Source of the DNA: Hydractinia symbiolongicarpus
Lineage: Eukaryota; Cnidaria; Hydrozoa; Anthoathecata; Hydractiniidae
NCBI RefSeq assembly: GCF_029227915.1
Contig: NC_079876.1
Coordinates: 16,616,001-16,680,000 of the forward strand
Reading direction: 5' to 3'
Length of the DNA stretch: 64,000 nt
Part shown: piece by piece, positions 20,527 through 35,040 of the stretch
Layout of the letters: each line of letters starts with the position of its first letter
Numbering within the stretch: the stretch's first letter is position 1
The notes under the pieces: model-generated
What the model was told of the DNA's origin: nothing
The model's input: only the letters and a program-made list of their open reading frames with translations
Databases searched by the model: none
Made by a program: the position numbers and the translations under genes

Positions 20527-21719
20527 CGTGCTCTAGATACCATCAAACAGGCCTGGCTGGGTTTACCCAGTTAGGAGAATATCTTCTTTGTGTAATATGA
20601 TTTCCACTTAACATAAAGATGGTTTTCTCCTAACAAAGGTTACCATCTTGTTTTTTAAACATGTGGGAGGAATTAGAATCTGCATTCTCAAATTACCAGA
20701 TAATTCAACGAAAAACCAAACTATTTCTCTGTTACAGGTTGGTATTCTGTGCATTACACTAGGAGGTATTCTGTGTATGACACGGATGTGTTACGCACGC
20801 ACGTACGTACACAAAAAGACGTAATTCGTAATTTTTATATCAACTCTGAACAGTGAACATTACTAACAACCATCTGGGCTAAAAACAATTGTTCTCCCAG
20901 AGCCAAGATTGGGAGTGCGTTTCCTATATTCCGACCGGAAGAGCTGTGATGGTGAACTTTCTGTTCGTCGAAAATTTGGATTCTTTTCCAGTAGTTTTTA
21001 AGGAGTTTCCAGTGTTTGTATAAAAAACGAAAATGATAATGATTCAAAATATTGTATAAAAAGTCCGAAGACGTTCTTTGTATAGCTGTCAAGGAAATAA
21101 TTATCTTCAAAGCAAGATAATCTTATCAACCCTAAGCGATAATTAATTGCATATACTTATTCCGAGATCGTATTTGTCAGCGAGTTTCCATTAAAAAAGA
21201 ACAGAAACTCTTCGCCAGGCCTCTTTTCCACACTTTTAATATTCCCCATATCAAAAAGTGAAAAAGAGTCCTGCAGACGAGGTTAAAAAGACAGACAACA
21301 AGCTGGAATGTGGTTGAGTTGGTTGCATTATATTTTTGGCAAGAGAATGACGCAAAATATGCCTGGTTAATTGAATATGAGAGGCTTTAAAACATTCAAT
21401 TTTCGTTTTACCGAAATGGCAGTTAACTTCCAAATACTCAGATTAAACTTTTGCACTTCTTCGGCAAGCCTTTGAACATATTTTTTGCGCCCGTTACAGC
21501 TCACTTAATCCCAGGCCTCCCTTATATTACAATGTACCTAAGCTGTTGATTTTTGCATTACATTGTTCAATAAAAAAATTCTTGTTGAAAAACATTTTTT
21601 AATCTCTATGTTATAATGTTCGCCCTACATCTGTCTCTCTCGCAGCCTGTTTGTCTGCGATCCTAAGTTGGTAGCTGCGAGAGACGAATAATTCCCTACC
21701 GATTGTTTATAAAACACTA
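20527..21719. other. Gene-free stretch with a GC-rich hairpin at 21632-21688
   Basis: This holds the 3' flank of the coiled-coil gene. CTCTCTCGCAGC near 21634 pairs with GCTGCGAGAGA near 21675, around a 28-base loop. No convincing exon is seen. Confidence 0.4.
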
Positions 21720-21806
21720 CGTGCGGCTAGGGGACCGCGGATCGAATCCCGCTCATTGCCAGGCAATGTGTTAGTGATGAACAAAGTAGTTCTTCTTCAA
21801 TATGAC
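21720..21806 (-). mobile_element. Third copy (partial) of the 1116-1461 element family
   Basis: GGACCGCGGATCGAATCCCG, ATGTGTTAGTGATGAACAAA and GTAGTTCTTCTTCAATATGA reproduce the right half of the element in the LINE. Confidence 0.65.
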
Positions 21807-23090
21807 AAAAAATAGATCTTGAATGTTGAGCATTAAAACGATGGTAGAAAATCAACCATTGTAGAACGAGATAGGTTGCGGTTTGTGCTTGTACGCAAAA
21901 TATTGAAGCGAGTTTCGTACAGTGCGCGGAACGTAAAGAAAAGTTAATCACTCTTTTTAAAAATATTGCTAAGCGGTAAAAAGTTTTAAGAAAAATAAAA
22001 ACTTCAAATCGCGATTAGCAACCCTGTTTCTAGGGCTTGCAGCACAAATCTTTTAAGATTAATCGCTCAAGGTATAGCCGGCTTTAAATTTCTGTTACAG
22101 ATTTTATTCTTTTTGTCTTTATTAAGAATAGAAATAAATTGAAAATAAATATAACATTTGGATATTGTTAGTCTACATTTTCACTTGAAATGGCAAACAA
22201 AAAAAAAGCTTGTAAATTTTCTTTTCATGTGTGAATGCTTACTTAAAAAAGAAACTGTCTTGTATTTATTCTTTCAAACTAGTAAAAAAAAAATGAAACC
22301 CTGATGACATTTTATCAAAGTTTGTGCAAGTTGCTAAAAATAATTTTTACTTATTTCAGCCAATTGTTTTTTATTGGTAAACTGCTATACAAGATCTACT
22401 CTCGTAGAGACACACCCCTTTTAGTTGACTTCACAGAGCACGAAATTTTCTTTTCCGTAGTCGTCTTTACAGTAGGGAGGGAAAAACAACAGGAGTCCAA
22501 AGGAAAGCATATGATTAAAGGGTTAGAGCTTCACAGAATGTATGAAAATTGCTCTGATGGCTCAAATACAATGAAAAAAACACACATTTAATTGTAAAAT
22601 ATTTTGTTATCAAAATAAATAAATTCAGATATGAGAAACACACCAAGTAAATTAACTGGTGTGAAATTTTACAATATTTCCCCATGAGTACATTACAAAA
22701 AGAAGCGAAAATCTTCCAAACGCAAGTCATTTGTAATTTTTGATAAAAACTATTTGTAATGAGATGATAAGTGACTAGAAAAAACGCTCACAGTCAAGGG
22801 TATTTTTTCTGATGGTTTTTCTGTATTTGCAGTCACCTTTTGTGGGAATACCCCCAAGTTAGGTTCGTAAATATTTATTACAATTGGTTCTTTTCTTATT
22901 AACAGGACATAAAAATTAACAAAAATAAATATGCGTCTAACACCAAAGAACAAACATAGACAGTATTACTATTCCTTTTTACAGACTGAGTCAAATAACA
23001 CATCGAACTTTGTGCATATACAAAAACAATATCTAAAAATCATTCTTTTAAATGAAAAATAATTTAAGACGTGCAGAGTTTACATCACCA
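21807..23090. other. Gene-free stretch between coiled-coil gene and RAB3
   Basis: AT-rich. The RAB3 3' UTR occupies its right end. I see no other supported feature. Confidence 0.4.
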
Positions 23091-23093
23091 TAT

Positions 23094-23099
23094 TTTATT
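23094..23099 (-). terminator. RAB3 polyadenylation signal AATAAA
   Basis: The plus strand reads TTTATT at this site, about 70 bases beyond the RAB3 stop codon, a normal position for a poly(A) signal. Confidence 0.55.
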
Positions 23100-23166
23100 G
23101 GCTAAAGATCCACCACTGTTAAAACATAATGACTTTTGTGAAGGCATAATTACTTTGCAACATAAT

Positions 23167-25034
23167 CTAACATGAACAACCTTCGCTTTGATTAGGCTTA
23201 TTCGATAAATTAGCTGTTCCGGGCTTTGCTCCTCCAACTAACGTTGGGTCACCGTCAATTGTATCTGTCATTCTCTCACAAATTACATCAACAAGTTTAT
23301 CAAATGCTTGACGTACGTTAACATTATCTTTCGCAGAAGCCTCGAAAAATGGAAATCCAAGTTGATCTCCTAACTTTTTTCCTTGTTCGTAAGTTACTGC
23401 TCGTTCTTCCTCCATATCACATTTATTTCCAACTAATACGACTTGAGTATTATCCCATGAATAAGTTTTTACCTGACCAGCCCTAGAAAGTACATAGGTG
23501 TAATGAGTATTGTAACTTGATTAATCTGAGCATAAAATTGTATATAACATGTTTGGTTTATAAAATTGTAAAAAAATTAAATATCAGAGGCTGGATGCAA
23601 GATGGTAGTAGTAATATCACTAAACTTTTCTTTTGACTACAAAATATTTTTTACACAAATGCAGAAGCTCTAATTAGCCTACCGCATTTAAATAAGACAA
23701 TTGTAATATTAAAAACCAATTGTCTTTTTTAAATTAATTCTCTTCAAATTAACTTTCTAATGCTATCATTTTTCTTAGAGAAAATTTATTTTAGAATTAA
23801 CTTGGAGAATAAGTACTAAAAATACCCTTCTCGTGACTCAATACCCTTTTCATAACAATTGATAACCCTTACCAATCTGCAACCGCCTTGAATGATTCTT
23901 CATTGGTAATATCATACATTAAAATAAATCCCATGGCACCTCTGTAATAAGCTGTTGTTATTGTGCGATACCTTTCTTGACCAGCTAAACAGAAGTGAAA
24001 CAATATATTTTATTAAAATATTGCTTGTTCACGGATAATGGTTCTTTTAAAATTCTATAATTATAATTTAATTTACATTTTTGTCAAAATACCAACATAA
24101 TACCAAAGATATTATAATGCATTGTTGCCATAATTACATGTGTATGGAATATCTTACATGGATTCTTAAAAAATATAGGATGTTGAAAATTTTTCAAAAA
24201 TATTTATTGCTGGTTTTGCTAAATTAAGTAAATGTATGTATATGGTAAATAATTTTATTATTGATTTCAAAGTTTTAAAATTTGCAATTGGCTTACAAAC
24301 ACTACAAAATGTTATATGCGAAAAAGGATAAAATTTGGAAGCTGTAAATGCTTATAATAGTTATAGCTAGCTAGGTAGCTATTTTTTTATAAAAAGTTGA
24401 ATATTTCAACTTTGCTACAAAAGTTTTCATTTGGCTGCCAAGCAGCATGAGAAATATTAATTGAAAAAAAATAACACCTGCAAGTCAAACAAATTTATAA
24501 TGAGAACAAAAATACAGAAGAGCAAATATTTTTACAAGTTGTTTAATATTAGTAAGTTGTTAAAAAAGCTCGTTGAAAATGTTCACAGAAGATATGGTTG
24601 AAAAAAATTAAAAATAAAATTAAAATAAAAAATAAAAATTGCAAAAAACACTGATCAGCTAGCTATATAGCTTTTGCAAGGTTGTAAGATATAAGTAATA
24701 GCATATTTTTTTCTAAATTTCAAAGTACTGCTAAAAGTTAAAATTGTTTTCCAAAAATTCAGGGGTGTTTACAACCATGACTACTGAAGCGGAACCTACC
24801 TGTATCCCAAATTTGCAGTTTAATGCGTTTGTCATTTCTGAAAACTGTCTGAACTTTGAAGTCAATTCCAACAGTAGATACAAATGCGGATGTAAAAGAA
24901 TCATCTGAGTATCTAAATAAAAAGCTTGTTTTTCCTACGGAAGAATTTCCTATGATTAAAAGTTTGAACATATAATCGAAATTCTGATCCGCAGGATCTT
25001 TGCTACGGTGCCTGTCGGATGAAGCGGCTGCCAT
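23167..25034 (-). CDS. RAB3: RAB3 small GTPase (3 exons, 220 residues)
   Basis: Exons (minus strand) 25034-24800, 23984-23873 and 23482-23167 sum to 663 bases, 221 codons with stop, the same 220-residue length as vertebrate RAB3A. Motifs: P-loop GNSSVGKTS (29-37), Rab3-type [26 protein letters not shown] (76 on, split by intron 1 at the alanine), NKCD (135-138), EASAK (163-167), and the doubly prenylated C-terminus GCSC (CXC). RAB3 sits on secretory and synaptic vesicles and controls docking and release with RIM-type effectors. The N-terminal [20 protein letters not shown] is highly Rab3-like. The start ATG (AAGATGGCAGCC) is in strong context. No broken residues. Confidence 0.97.
23483..24799. 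other. RAB3 introns
   Basis: Intron 2 is 23483-23872 (390 bp) and intron 1 is 23985-24799 (815 bp). Both are AT-rich with simple-sequence stretches and no further features. Confidence 0.6.
23873..23984 (-). CDS. RAB3: RAB3 exon 2
   Basis: The minus-strand acceptor CTGTTTAG precedes CTGGTCAAGAAAGG and the donor GATTG|GTAAGG follows. It encodes [20 protein letters not shown] and the [17 protein letters not shown] segment; exons either side begin and end in split codons that match. Confidence 0.95.
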
Positions 25035-26520
25035 CTTGAAAGAATGTTTATGTGATGGGGACAGGCGCAGATGTAAACTTTTGACATGTGACTTGTATCA
25101 GCCAATCATGGAGATTCTTGGGAGGAAGAGTTCGCAAGAAAGTACAATGTGTTTAAATTGACCAGCATTCAACAAAATAGTTTAAAAGATAAAATGTAAA
25201 GAAATCAGTATTGTGTTACTTAATTTCAGCCGCCAGCGTTTGAAAGAAAAGACGCCACCACATAGACCTTTCCCAACTTTGTTAGTTAGTGAGTTAGTTA
25301 GTTACTTTTCTTAACCAATTCAATAAGCAACAGGTATAATCGCCAACGAGCCATCCAGGTTATCCGCACAAGATTTCATAAAATATATTTAAGAAAATTG
25401 CAAACTACTGCACAATGTGTTATAGCTAGCTAGAGTCAATTGTTATGGTACACTTTGCCTTAAATGATCAAGTTATTTCTGAATCAACTTTAAAATATCA
25501 AATGTAATATTGAATGTTTTATGCAGCATCTTGTCTGTCTACTGCTTCAGCCCTTGCAATTTAGTAAAAAGCACTTGACAAATAATAGCTAGAACGCAAA
25601 TCAAAATACACCTTTACGATAATTCAGGAAAACTAAGATTCTATCAGCGTTTTTTTGCGATCGGAGGAGGTAAACATCACACTTTTAGGAGAGTTTATTA
25701 AGAAGAAAACACGTTCTTTCGTTTCTTGTTGCATTTTGTTTTTAATGAAAAGTACACATAAGTTGTATCTTATTATTAATAACTAATATTTACTGAAAAT
25801 TTGAAAGAAATTGATACGAAGGAAGTTAAAAAACTGGAGAAAACACGCTTTCGTCTCTAATAAACTCTTATTAAAACACGTTTTTTACCTCCTTTTTTTT
25901 CGATATTATAAAACGATGGAGAGCCGTAGAAACGCATGTACAATCAAATTATCGTAAAAATGTATTGCCTTGGCAGCTCTTGGCACATACACTACTGTGT
26001 TATTTTCTAGATGTGCATATTTTACGTCTCTTCATGTAAAATATCGCATCTGGAGACAAGTAGGGGACGTTTAAACCGTGAACACCAAACATAAAACCGA
26101 ACGTCTGAACTATGATGTGTGTTAAAAATGTTTAAGGGAAGATAATATTGTTTGCTGCTTTGCTGTGTTTTGATTAAGGTGTTTTTATAATACCCCAAAG
26201 TGTTGCGGAAATCAAATTTAACCTTTGAAAATCGCACTCGTAAGCAAAATTTACAAGTGTGATGTGAATATTTACAAGTGTGATTCACACTTAACTATTT
26301 TTTGTTTACCCCAACGTTATATGTTATTTAAACTGTATAGAAATGAATTTTGTAAAACCTATTAACCACAAGTGCAAGGTTGAAACAATGTTGAACGCGA
26401 TGATGTGTTGACGGATTCGCTATATGTTTTTGGCATTAAATTTCTAGACATTTTTGATTTCTCTTTCCCCTTTTAAAAAGATTTTTTAAATTTTATTCAA
26501 CATGTTTTTTCTTTGGTATT
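25035..26520. other. RAB3 upstream region and gene-free stretch
   Basis: The RAB3 promoter should lie in about 25035-25350, where short GTTAGTTAGT repeats occur at 25281-25303. Nothing else can be assigned. Confidence 0.4.
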
Positions 26521-26527
26521 ACATCAC

Positions 26528-26705
26528 GAAAACATTCGTCCAAAAGCTGTATAAGGTACAGGACATCTAACCTTTTCCATGTTCGGGTTATATTTAACTT
26601 GCATGGATGCTCACTCTTCTCGCAGTATTCTCTGTGACGATGAAGGTCGGACTGACTTGTGGCATGGTTCCAAATGGTCATGCGTCTTTCGTTCGAGTCT
26701 CAGTG
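26528..26705. repeat. Dispersed repeat, copy 1 (tRNA-related or SINE-like)
   Basis: About 170 bp including TCTTCTCGCAGTATTCTCTG, TGACGATGAAGGTCGGACTG and TTGTGGCATGGTTCCAAATG recur at 63545-63705 in the same orientation. TGGCATGGTTCC then TCGTTCGAGTCTC resemble Pol III A and B boxes, so a SINE is possible. Confidence 0.65.
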
Positions 26706-28259
<1,554 letters not shown>

Positions 28260-28557
28260 TTCATGGCATTGTCACGAGATTGACCTTTAAAATATTTGGT
28301 CTTACCTTAACAAAATTTGGTTCTGGATGACACTGTACCAACTAGGATATAATAACTTATTGTTTTATATACTTAATGTATTAAAATATTATATTTTGTA
28401 TTATTTGACCAACATAACAAATGTAAAAAAATTCATGGTGTTACAAGAAGCTATTTTTAATACGCTAAAGAACACAAAGATGTATTTTTCAATTTAGAAC
28501 TACAATTTCATTGGACCGAATTGAAACAAAAAATCGTTCGTTGGATGCGATTTAATT

Positions 28558-28563
28558 AATAAA
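28558..28563 (+). terminator. POLR2G polyadenylation signal AATAAA
   Basis: It lies 299 bases after the stop, followed by a T/G-rich stretch (TTGTACATTTTGTTTA) of the kind that favours cleavage. Confidence 0.5.
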
Positions 28564-28599
28564 AAGAAATTTTAATCATTGATTGTACATTTTGTTTAT

Positions 28600-30162
28600 T
28601 TATATCAAAAGTTAATACTAATATTATTTTTACTTGACCAGAACCACTACAAGTCGACATAAATCTAAAAAACATTGAAGCTTTTGAAGCAATAATTTCC
28701 TGGACATCTCCAGTCATGTTGGAGTCATGTTGGCAAGAACGTTAATTCTTTTCTGTGGTGTTTTAATAAACTTTCCTTATTTCCAATTTAATTTTTAAAT
28801 CGTATAGAGATCATTTCAAATAAAATATTATACATATTGAAATGATCAGTTTAAAAATGATAGGGCAGACGATCCCTAACAATCTGAATATTATGTATAA
28901 AATATCTTTACCTTGATTTAAAGGCACGACAATAAGTGCCTTGTCAATGAAAACTGTGTTTGTCAAATGTTGAGCCACGCCACACTGTTCAGAGTTTTCA
29001 TACTTAATATAACATAATTTAACGGCTACCGGTGGAGTGTCACTAAAATTCACAAAATGATTTGTGTAAAGTAAAATAAACCAGGCAATACAATTCCATA
29101 TTTATAATTCATTAGTTGCATCTACGCCTTATTTAAATGCAATAAAATAATAGTTTTTAGAATTAATATAATGGAAAAAACTTTTATATAACATATACAG
29201 CATTATGCTCAAAATGACAACAATGCAGGGAATTCCATGAAGAAAGCAACTACATATTAGAGAATTTGTGTGTGCGATTTTTTTTGGACTTTTTAGAGCC
29301 CCTAGGTGGTGTAAGTGCAAAACATATTTCTTCTTAGGAAGTAACCTATAGCAAATATATACTGCAGGATTACATTGAAAGACTAAACGAAGAGAGAGGC
29401 TGCGTCAGATCATTTATTTCCTTTGATTTAACAAATAAAGTTTTTAAAGGTTTTTGCACTGAAAGACTTATACTGAAAGACTATCCTTTTTAAAAAAAAA
29501 AATGAGAATGAGTTTAAGATTTATTTTAGCAGCATGTGTTTACATTGTATGTATTAAAAATAAAACAGGTCCCTCAAGAGCTTGTGGCAAAAATTAAATT
29601 GCAAATGAGCCATGCCGAAATATTCTTTACATACAATTATTGTGTAACACTTCTCTTTCAAGAAAGGAAAAAAAAATTAAAAATTTTAACAAACATTTTT
29701 TATACATTTAAGAATATGAAAATAATATAAAAACTAAATTAATACATGAAAACAAAAATAATATTAAAATTTTACTCAAGAATAATATTGGAAAACACAA
29801 ACCAAGCTTTAATGAATAATGCTCAATGTTTTAATCCTTCATTAAGAAGAAAATATAAATATAAATGTTCTAAAATATAGCTTTGCAGGTAAATTGTGCA
29901 ATTTTTCAAGAGCAATTGGTAATTTTTACATGTGCGATAGTCAAAACACCCAAATAACATTTGAGAATGTGTGAGCATAAGTGCGTGCAATCATACACGT
30001 CTTATGGAAATCTCTGCAATATTTAGTAAATTAAATCTTAATTTAAAAAAAATTGAAAGACGTATCACTTACCCTATTTTATCTGGAAGGGGGCAAGTGC
30101 AAAGACTGTTTGGCTAGACATGTGATCAAATAACTTTTGTTGGGTATGAGGGATAAAATATA
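28600..30162. other. Gene-free stretch
   Basis: Very AT-rich. The only exon-like item is 29569-29727, open after an AACAG acceptor (VPQELVAKIKLQMSHAEIFF), without a known domain and with poor coding bias at the end; I do not call it a gene. Confidence 0.4.
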
Positions 30163-30568
30163 TCTTATATAATAATACAAAGTGTCTGTGACAGGCATAG
30201 TGGATGTGTTTGTTTCTCTTTCAGGTGGCTGAAAACATATGTATTACTTGTTAACAGCCTGATGCATTTAGACTGACGTTGATTCATTAAATAAAAATAG
30301 TGAAGCCAATACTTTGGAAACAGTTGGAAATAACTGACGTCATTTTTAGCTATATATTTTTTTAAAGTTTCTAGCCCTTTATTGTATATCAACTTTAAAG
30401 AAACAATAAATAAAAATAACCTTGTGTGGGTAACTGAGAACTGGCTGGGACCAATATGAGACCAATTTCCTAAGCATTGGTCAACTCACCTGTTTTCAGG
30501 ACAAAAAATCTTTAATTTTTTCATTGTTCTCTTGCCAAGTGGATTTTTCCACGGGCCTTATTAACTAG
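30163..30568 (+). mobile_element. Non-autonomous Helitron, complete, 406 bp
   Basis: It starts TCTTATATAATAATACAAAG and ends with hairpin GTGGATTTTTCCAC (30539-30552), 12 bases, then CTAG. The flanks are A at 30162 and T at 30569, the A|T target of Helitrons, with no duplication. The TC start, 3' hairpin and CTRR end are the defining marks of the class. There is no Rep/helicase inside. Confidence 0.8.
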
Positions 30569-31800
30569 TTAGCTTTGAAGGAATAAATATTCCAGAAAAA
30601 TGACGTCTTTTTTAATCTCAATCACGTTATTATTTCGTTTTCCGTACTTTGAACATTTTTAAATGAAAAAATATACAACATAAAAAGTTTAATGACATGA
30701 TTGTCAATACTTATAGAAAATGGATCTTTTATCTGTATCATTAAAATAGCAAACTTTCTTCTTAGGGAAAATAGCTCAGGTATAATAGAGCTAACTATTG
30801 TTCTTAAGTAAATCTTTATCATGAACAAATTAGATACTCATCTAATTGTTTTTTAATCAGAATAAGCTTTACCTTGTTTAGCTTCACAATACATTCAATA
30901 TCGTATTTATTGCGGGAATAGTTTCCTAAAATTTGTTTTCAGTATTGTATGTGTAGATATGGATGGGCCTGGCTACTTGCCTAAATATTTACCCTAACAG
31001 GACATCTTCCCCTATTGCTTAATTCAGTTCGCTTGCTTGTTTACTGACTAGAATAAAGTCTCCCCTTGCTTTTTGTACAGCATGCGTTTTCGAACAAGCT
31101 CGGTAAAATTTAGAACAGTTGTGCACGTTTCATGTGATCAAAACGACCTTAAATGTTAATTCAAGATATTTAGTAGGCCTTTGCGTTTTAATTCACAGTA
31201 TTTAACCAAAATTTTAAATTTTGTTCAAGGATGAATTTCACGTTGCAAAAAATTAAATGCGTACGGCATGGATGGAGGCGTTGTTTTATAAATGGCAAGC
31301 ATATGCCATATACCATTGGGTAATTCATTACTCTGCAAGTAATAAAAGAGAAACAGTTACAGTAATACATGCAGTCATGCTGTCGAGTTTAGTGATACAT
31401 AATAACTTTTTGTTGCCCTTCCCTGACCTCTTCCCAGGTAACTTGTATTATGTTACATAAGTACATCGTCGTCCGTAGCGAGGTTATAATAATACAACCT
31501 CGTCCTTGGTCTAGGTTGTATTTAAATTAACGTGAATTTTTTAAAAAATTTGCCTAAAAAGCAAAAATAGCCGAATACCAGTTGGCTGGAACAAAATTTT
31601 CAAATAGCTGGCTACACCCTTTACTTTAATAAAAACTTTGGCGAAAGTCTAAAGTTTGTTAATTCAAGGAGACAACAGTTTCAATAAACCTGTAATACTT
31701 AGCTACGGTTTTTAACTCACAATTAATTTTGTAACAACAAGCTTTATGATGTGTTTTTATTTGAAGTGACATTGAATTTTGTGAATTCCAAGCAAATAAT
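30569..31800. other. Gene-free stretch
   Basis: A short fragment near 30775-30825 (AATAGAG...GTAAATCTTTATCATGA) resembles the edge of the 18905 element. Nothing else is assigned. Confidence 0.35.
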
Positions 31801-31824
31801 GTCTATTGTTGCAAAACCATGAAA

Positions 31825-31945
31825 GTTATTGGTTCGAATCCAATCCATCTTTAAAAGGTGGTAGTTCAAATGGAAGAACAACATGGTATGCAGTAATTAG
31901 TTTCATACTGCAACAAACAATAATCCAAATCAATTCAAAAAATTC
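31825..31945 (+). other. Two tRNA-like halves, head to tail
   Basis: ATTGGTTCGAATCCAAT (about 31829-31845) is a perfect T-arm with 5-bp stem. Fifteen bases on, GGTGGTAGTTCAAATGGAAG reads like the 5' half of an organellar or bacterial-type tRNA (D-arm AGTTCAAATGGAAGAAC). Neither folds into a complete cloverleaf by eye. It may be a mitochondrial insertion, a SINE relic or chance. Confidence 0.25.
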
Positions 31946-32596
31946 ATACAGTTATACCCTTATTCTGTCTCTTTGTGTGCAAAATTGCGGTGTGATAGAA
32001 TAAGCTCCATTAATCTACAAAAAAATCGAAGGTTCAATTCGATATCGCGGTATTTTAATTATTTTTAATTGTCATTAATAATAAGAACCGCCGTACGCTT
32101 TGTTGCGCAGTCTTTTGTAACCACTTCATCAAGTTCTATCCAAGCCAGTACCGATAAGTAACGATATGGATGAAATTCTTATTTATCTTTTGCAGCTTTT
32201 TTAAAATGGAAACAAATCAGAAATTTAAGCTCTTTCGAATTTTTCTACCGTGATTAATCAAAAGTTAAGGCTCTTTACATTGCTGTTTAATAGTTCGACA
32301 ACGAAGATATGAACAGTCAGATTTGAATAGTAAAGTTGTTGGGTTTTGACAAGATTTAAAATGTTCTCCTTATGACTTTTTTGACTTCTAAAGGCTTTGT
32401 TTTTACAACATACTCACTATAAAAAACGGACAATATATTGATAATGTAGAATGGATATTATGTCCATATGTACTGGAATGAACGGGCTTCTAAATATTGA
32501 TGTATTGACCATGTGTATAAAAAATGGATATAATGATGATTTTTTCAGGAGATCCGAGAATCCATATAATATAGAGACCTGGTGACCATGTCAGGA

Positions 32597-32644
32597 CGGA
32601 GCGCATTGCTGCTGCGTCTATCCGCTGCACTGCAAGGCGCTCCG
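32597..32644 (+). other. GC-rich hairpin
   Basis: CGGAGCGC pairs with GCGCTCCG, continued inward by TTGC/GCAA and TGC-GCG/CGC-GCA with one mismatch and a 2-nt bulge, closing on a TCTATC loop. About 18 pairs in 48 bases, in otherwise AT-rich DNA. Confidence 0.5.
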
Positions 32645-34202
32645 CGGTTTACGGACTACTGCATCCTTGTTCCCTACCCTCTTCCCTGTTTTCAGACAAG
32701 GAAATATAACACTAAGATTTATTTATTTACGCCATCATCGGTATCTACAAACTTGAGAAGCCACCACTTACACTAGACAACAGAGGCTGTAGCCAGGATA
32801 CCCAGCTCAACCTTCCACAACATTTCATATTATAATTTATGGCTGGCCTAGTTATTTAAGCTTTCTTTTATAGAGAAAGAAAAAATGATTATAAGGGTGG
32901 TTTGAATGGACAACGCTGGGTCTCCTGGCCAAATTTATGGCTAGACAGACTGAAAGCCTTTGGAGATGGCCAGCCAGTTAGGCGTGTACAAGAGTTATCT
33001 CACCTTCTTTTTTGCCTCCAGCGGTGAGTTAAGGGGCCATTAATTCATACTGTTTATTTTACCGTGGTCACTCACAAACAGAGTTGTTTGCCATGGTATA
33101 GTCTACTGCACAAAACTAAATTGCTTAAAAAAGATAGCTATCATAACACAGGAACTCACAGTAGAGTACTAAACACAAAGTAAAAGGCTAAGAGTATAAA
33201 ATATCAATTGTTTAATAACAATCTATGAAGTTTTCTATAATGGAGGATCATTTGAGACTTAATTAATCAGCATCAGATAGTTTGTTGTGAAAGGTTGCTG
33301 AATATTGTTCCATGATTTAAAAAAATGAACGTCGAGCGAATGTAGATTGAAGGTGGTTGTATATCTAGGTAGCTTGTGCGTGAAGTGCAAATAAAATTAT
33401 ATTTCGAGCTAAAAATGGTTCCTTCCTGACCAATATAGTAAATTTCAAAAGGAATAATTGAAACAAGAACGTGTTGAAATTTCAATAAACACATTGAAAA
33501 TGTGTATGTACTTTTCATAAAACAATCACACAATGGTGCCATGGCGAAAATTTATCTCATGAAATTTAATTTCATTTTTCGAAATTCTTCTTCAATTCAA
33601 TTCAATCTTGCAAAGTTTTTATGATCAAAGTAGGTAAGATATATTCTATCCTCTGGATATATCTTTTCTAGAGTGGATCTTAACGAAGAATTATCCTTCT
33701 AGCAAAATGGGAAAGTTCCTCCGTGAAAAATTTAAAAATAACAACAGCTAGCGAAAAGGACAACGACAGCAGATAATGAAAGGAGAATTGAATTACATAT
33801 TTCTGTGAAGACTCTGATAAAAATTATAAATGTTGAAAATTATATTGTATGGTAGTAAAACTTGAGAGCCAATACTGTTTATGTATAAAATAGAAGTAGA
33901 GGGTTTAAATTTTACAATTTTTAAAGTTTTTAAACTTTACAAGGAATGCTTGATGCTGAAATATTTTGCTTAATGTGTTTTTATTTCTAAATATATACAG
34001 TATTAGGATATGGTTATTAGAATTAGGTAACATACTATATATTATTATCTTAAAATATACGTCAAATCATTTGCAGATTTTTATGGCTTGATATTCAAAA
34101 ACATTTTGTTTGTTGTTTTGAATTTTGGATAGTGAAACAAACTCCAATACGTTTTTTGTTGATACATGTTGTGTCATCATACTTTTTTTTCTATTTTTTC
34201 AG
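32645..34202. other. Gene-free stretch
   Basis: No supported coding region, repeat or RNA gene seen. Confidence 0.4.
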
Positions 34203-34326
34203 ATTTGAAGGAACACATCAATTAGCATTGGATTTATTGGCTACAATGCCGCCATCACAAAACAGTTCTCAACTATGGGTAGACTTCATGAAGTGTCATC
34301 CCATGGATGGAAAATACCGGAATTGA
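34203..34326 (+). pseudogene. Orphan exon-like open frame
   Basis: A good acceptor (CTATTTTTTCAG) is followed by 41 open codons (FEGTHQLALDLLATMPPSQN...CHPMDGKYRN) and then TGA, immediately before a strong donor-like GTAAGT (34329). The stop inside an apparent internal exon suggests a decayed or transposon-derived exon. I do not recognise the peptide. Confidence 0.3.
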
Positions 34327-34509
34327 TGGTAAGTAGAATTGTTGTTAAATTTCTTGACACTTCGTATATCACGATTTTACACTTATTGTGAAAACATTCG
34401 GATAGAGGTACTGTAGGGCTTAAAAAATAGTGACAACAACGAAAATGTTGTTACACAAAAATATCTCCCAATATATACTACATCGTATTTTTTAAAGGAT
34501 TGTCGATGA

Positions 34510-34680
34510 AATTTAAAGGAGTTGTTACAAGCTCGTGAGCTTGTATTAAAACGCAAATGTGTCCTACAAGAATGGAAATTTTTGCCTCTCTGAGCACCGA
34601 CACGGGAGTCGTCGTGTGTTCGAATCTCATCTTGGTAATTATTTTTACTTTTTTTTTCTTTTTTCTTTTTTAAAAAGATA
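34510..34680 (+). mobile_element. Possible SINE relic
   Basis: ACAAGCTCGTGAGCTTGT is a perfect 18-bp palindrome at about 34527. It is followed by GTGTTCGAATCTCATC, a B-box-like string, and a T-rich tail (TTTTTTTTTCTTTTTTC). The A box is not convincing. Confidence 0.3.
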
Positions 34681-35040
34681 AGACAAGTGTTCAAAACACT
34701 TGTTTAACTAACTAGTAAATAAAGGTGTTTGCACCAAACTTTTTAAAAGTGAATGTACGCAGAATTAACCGAACTAATGAATTTCGCAAATTTTGGGGTT
34801 TGTGGGTTTGTGGTCTTTCTTCTTCCTGTCAGTCGGTTCACCCAAGACGGACCCATCGAAAATTAAAAGTTCGAGAAATTTTCCGTTCAGGAAGGTCTCA
34901 TAAATCAATTTTGAAAAATAAGTGTGTAACAAATATTATTGCGTATCTGAATAGTAAAATATGTCGTGTCTAACTTCGTAACAAAAATCCCAATTTGATA
35001 GACAGCTTTTTTAACTTTATTCGCGAGGTTGTTTGCGTAT

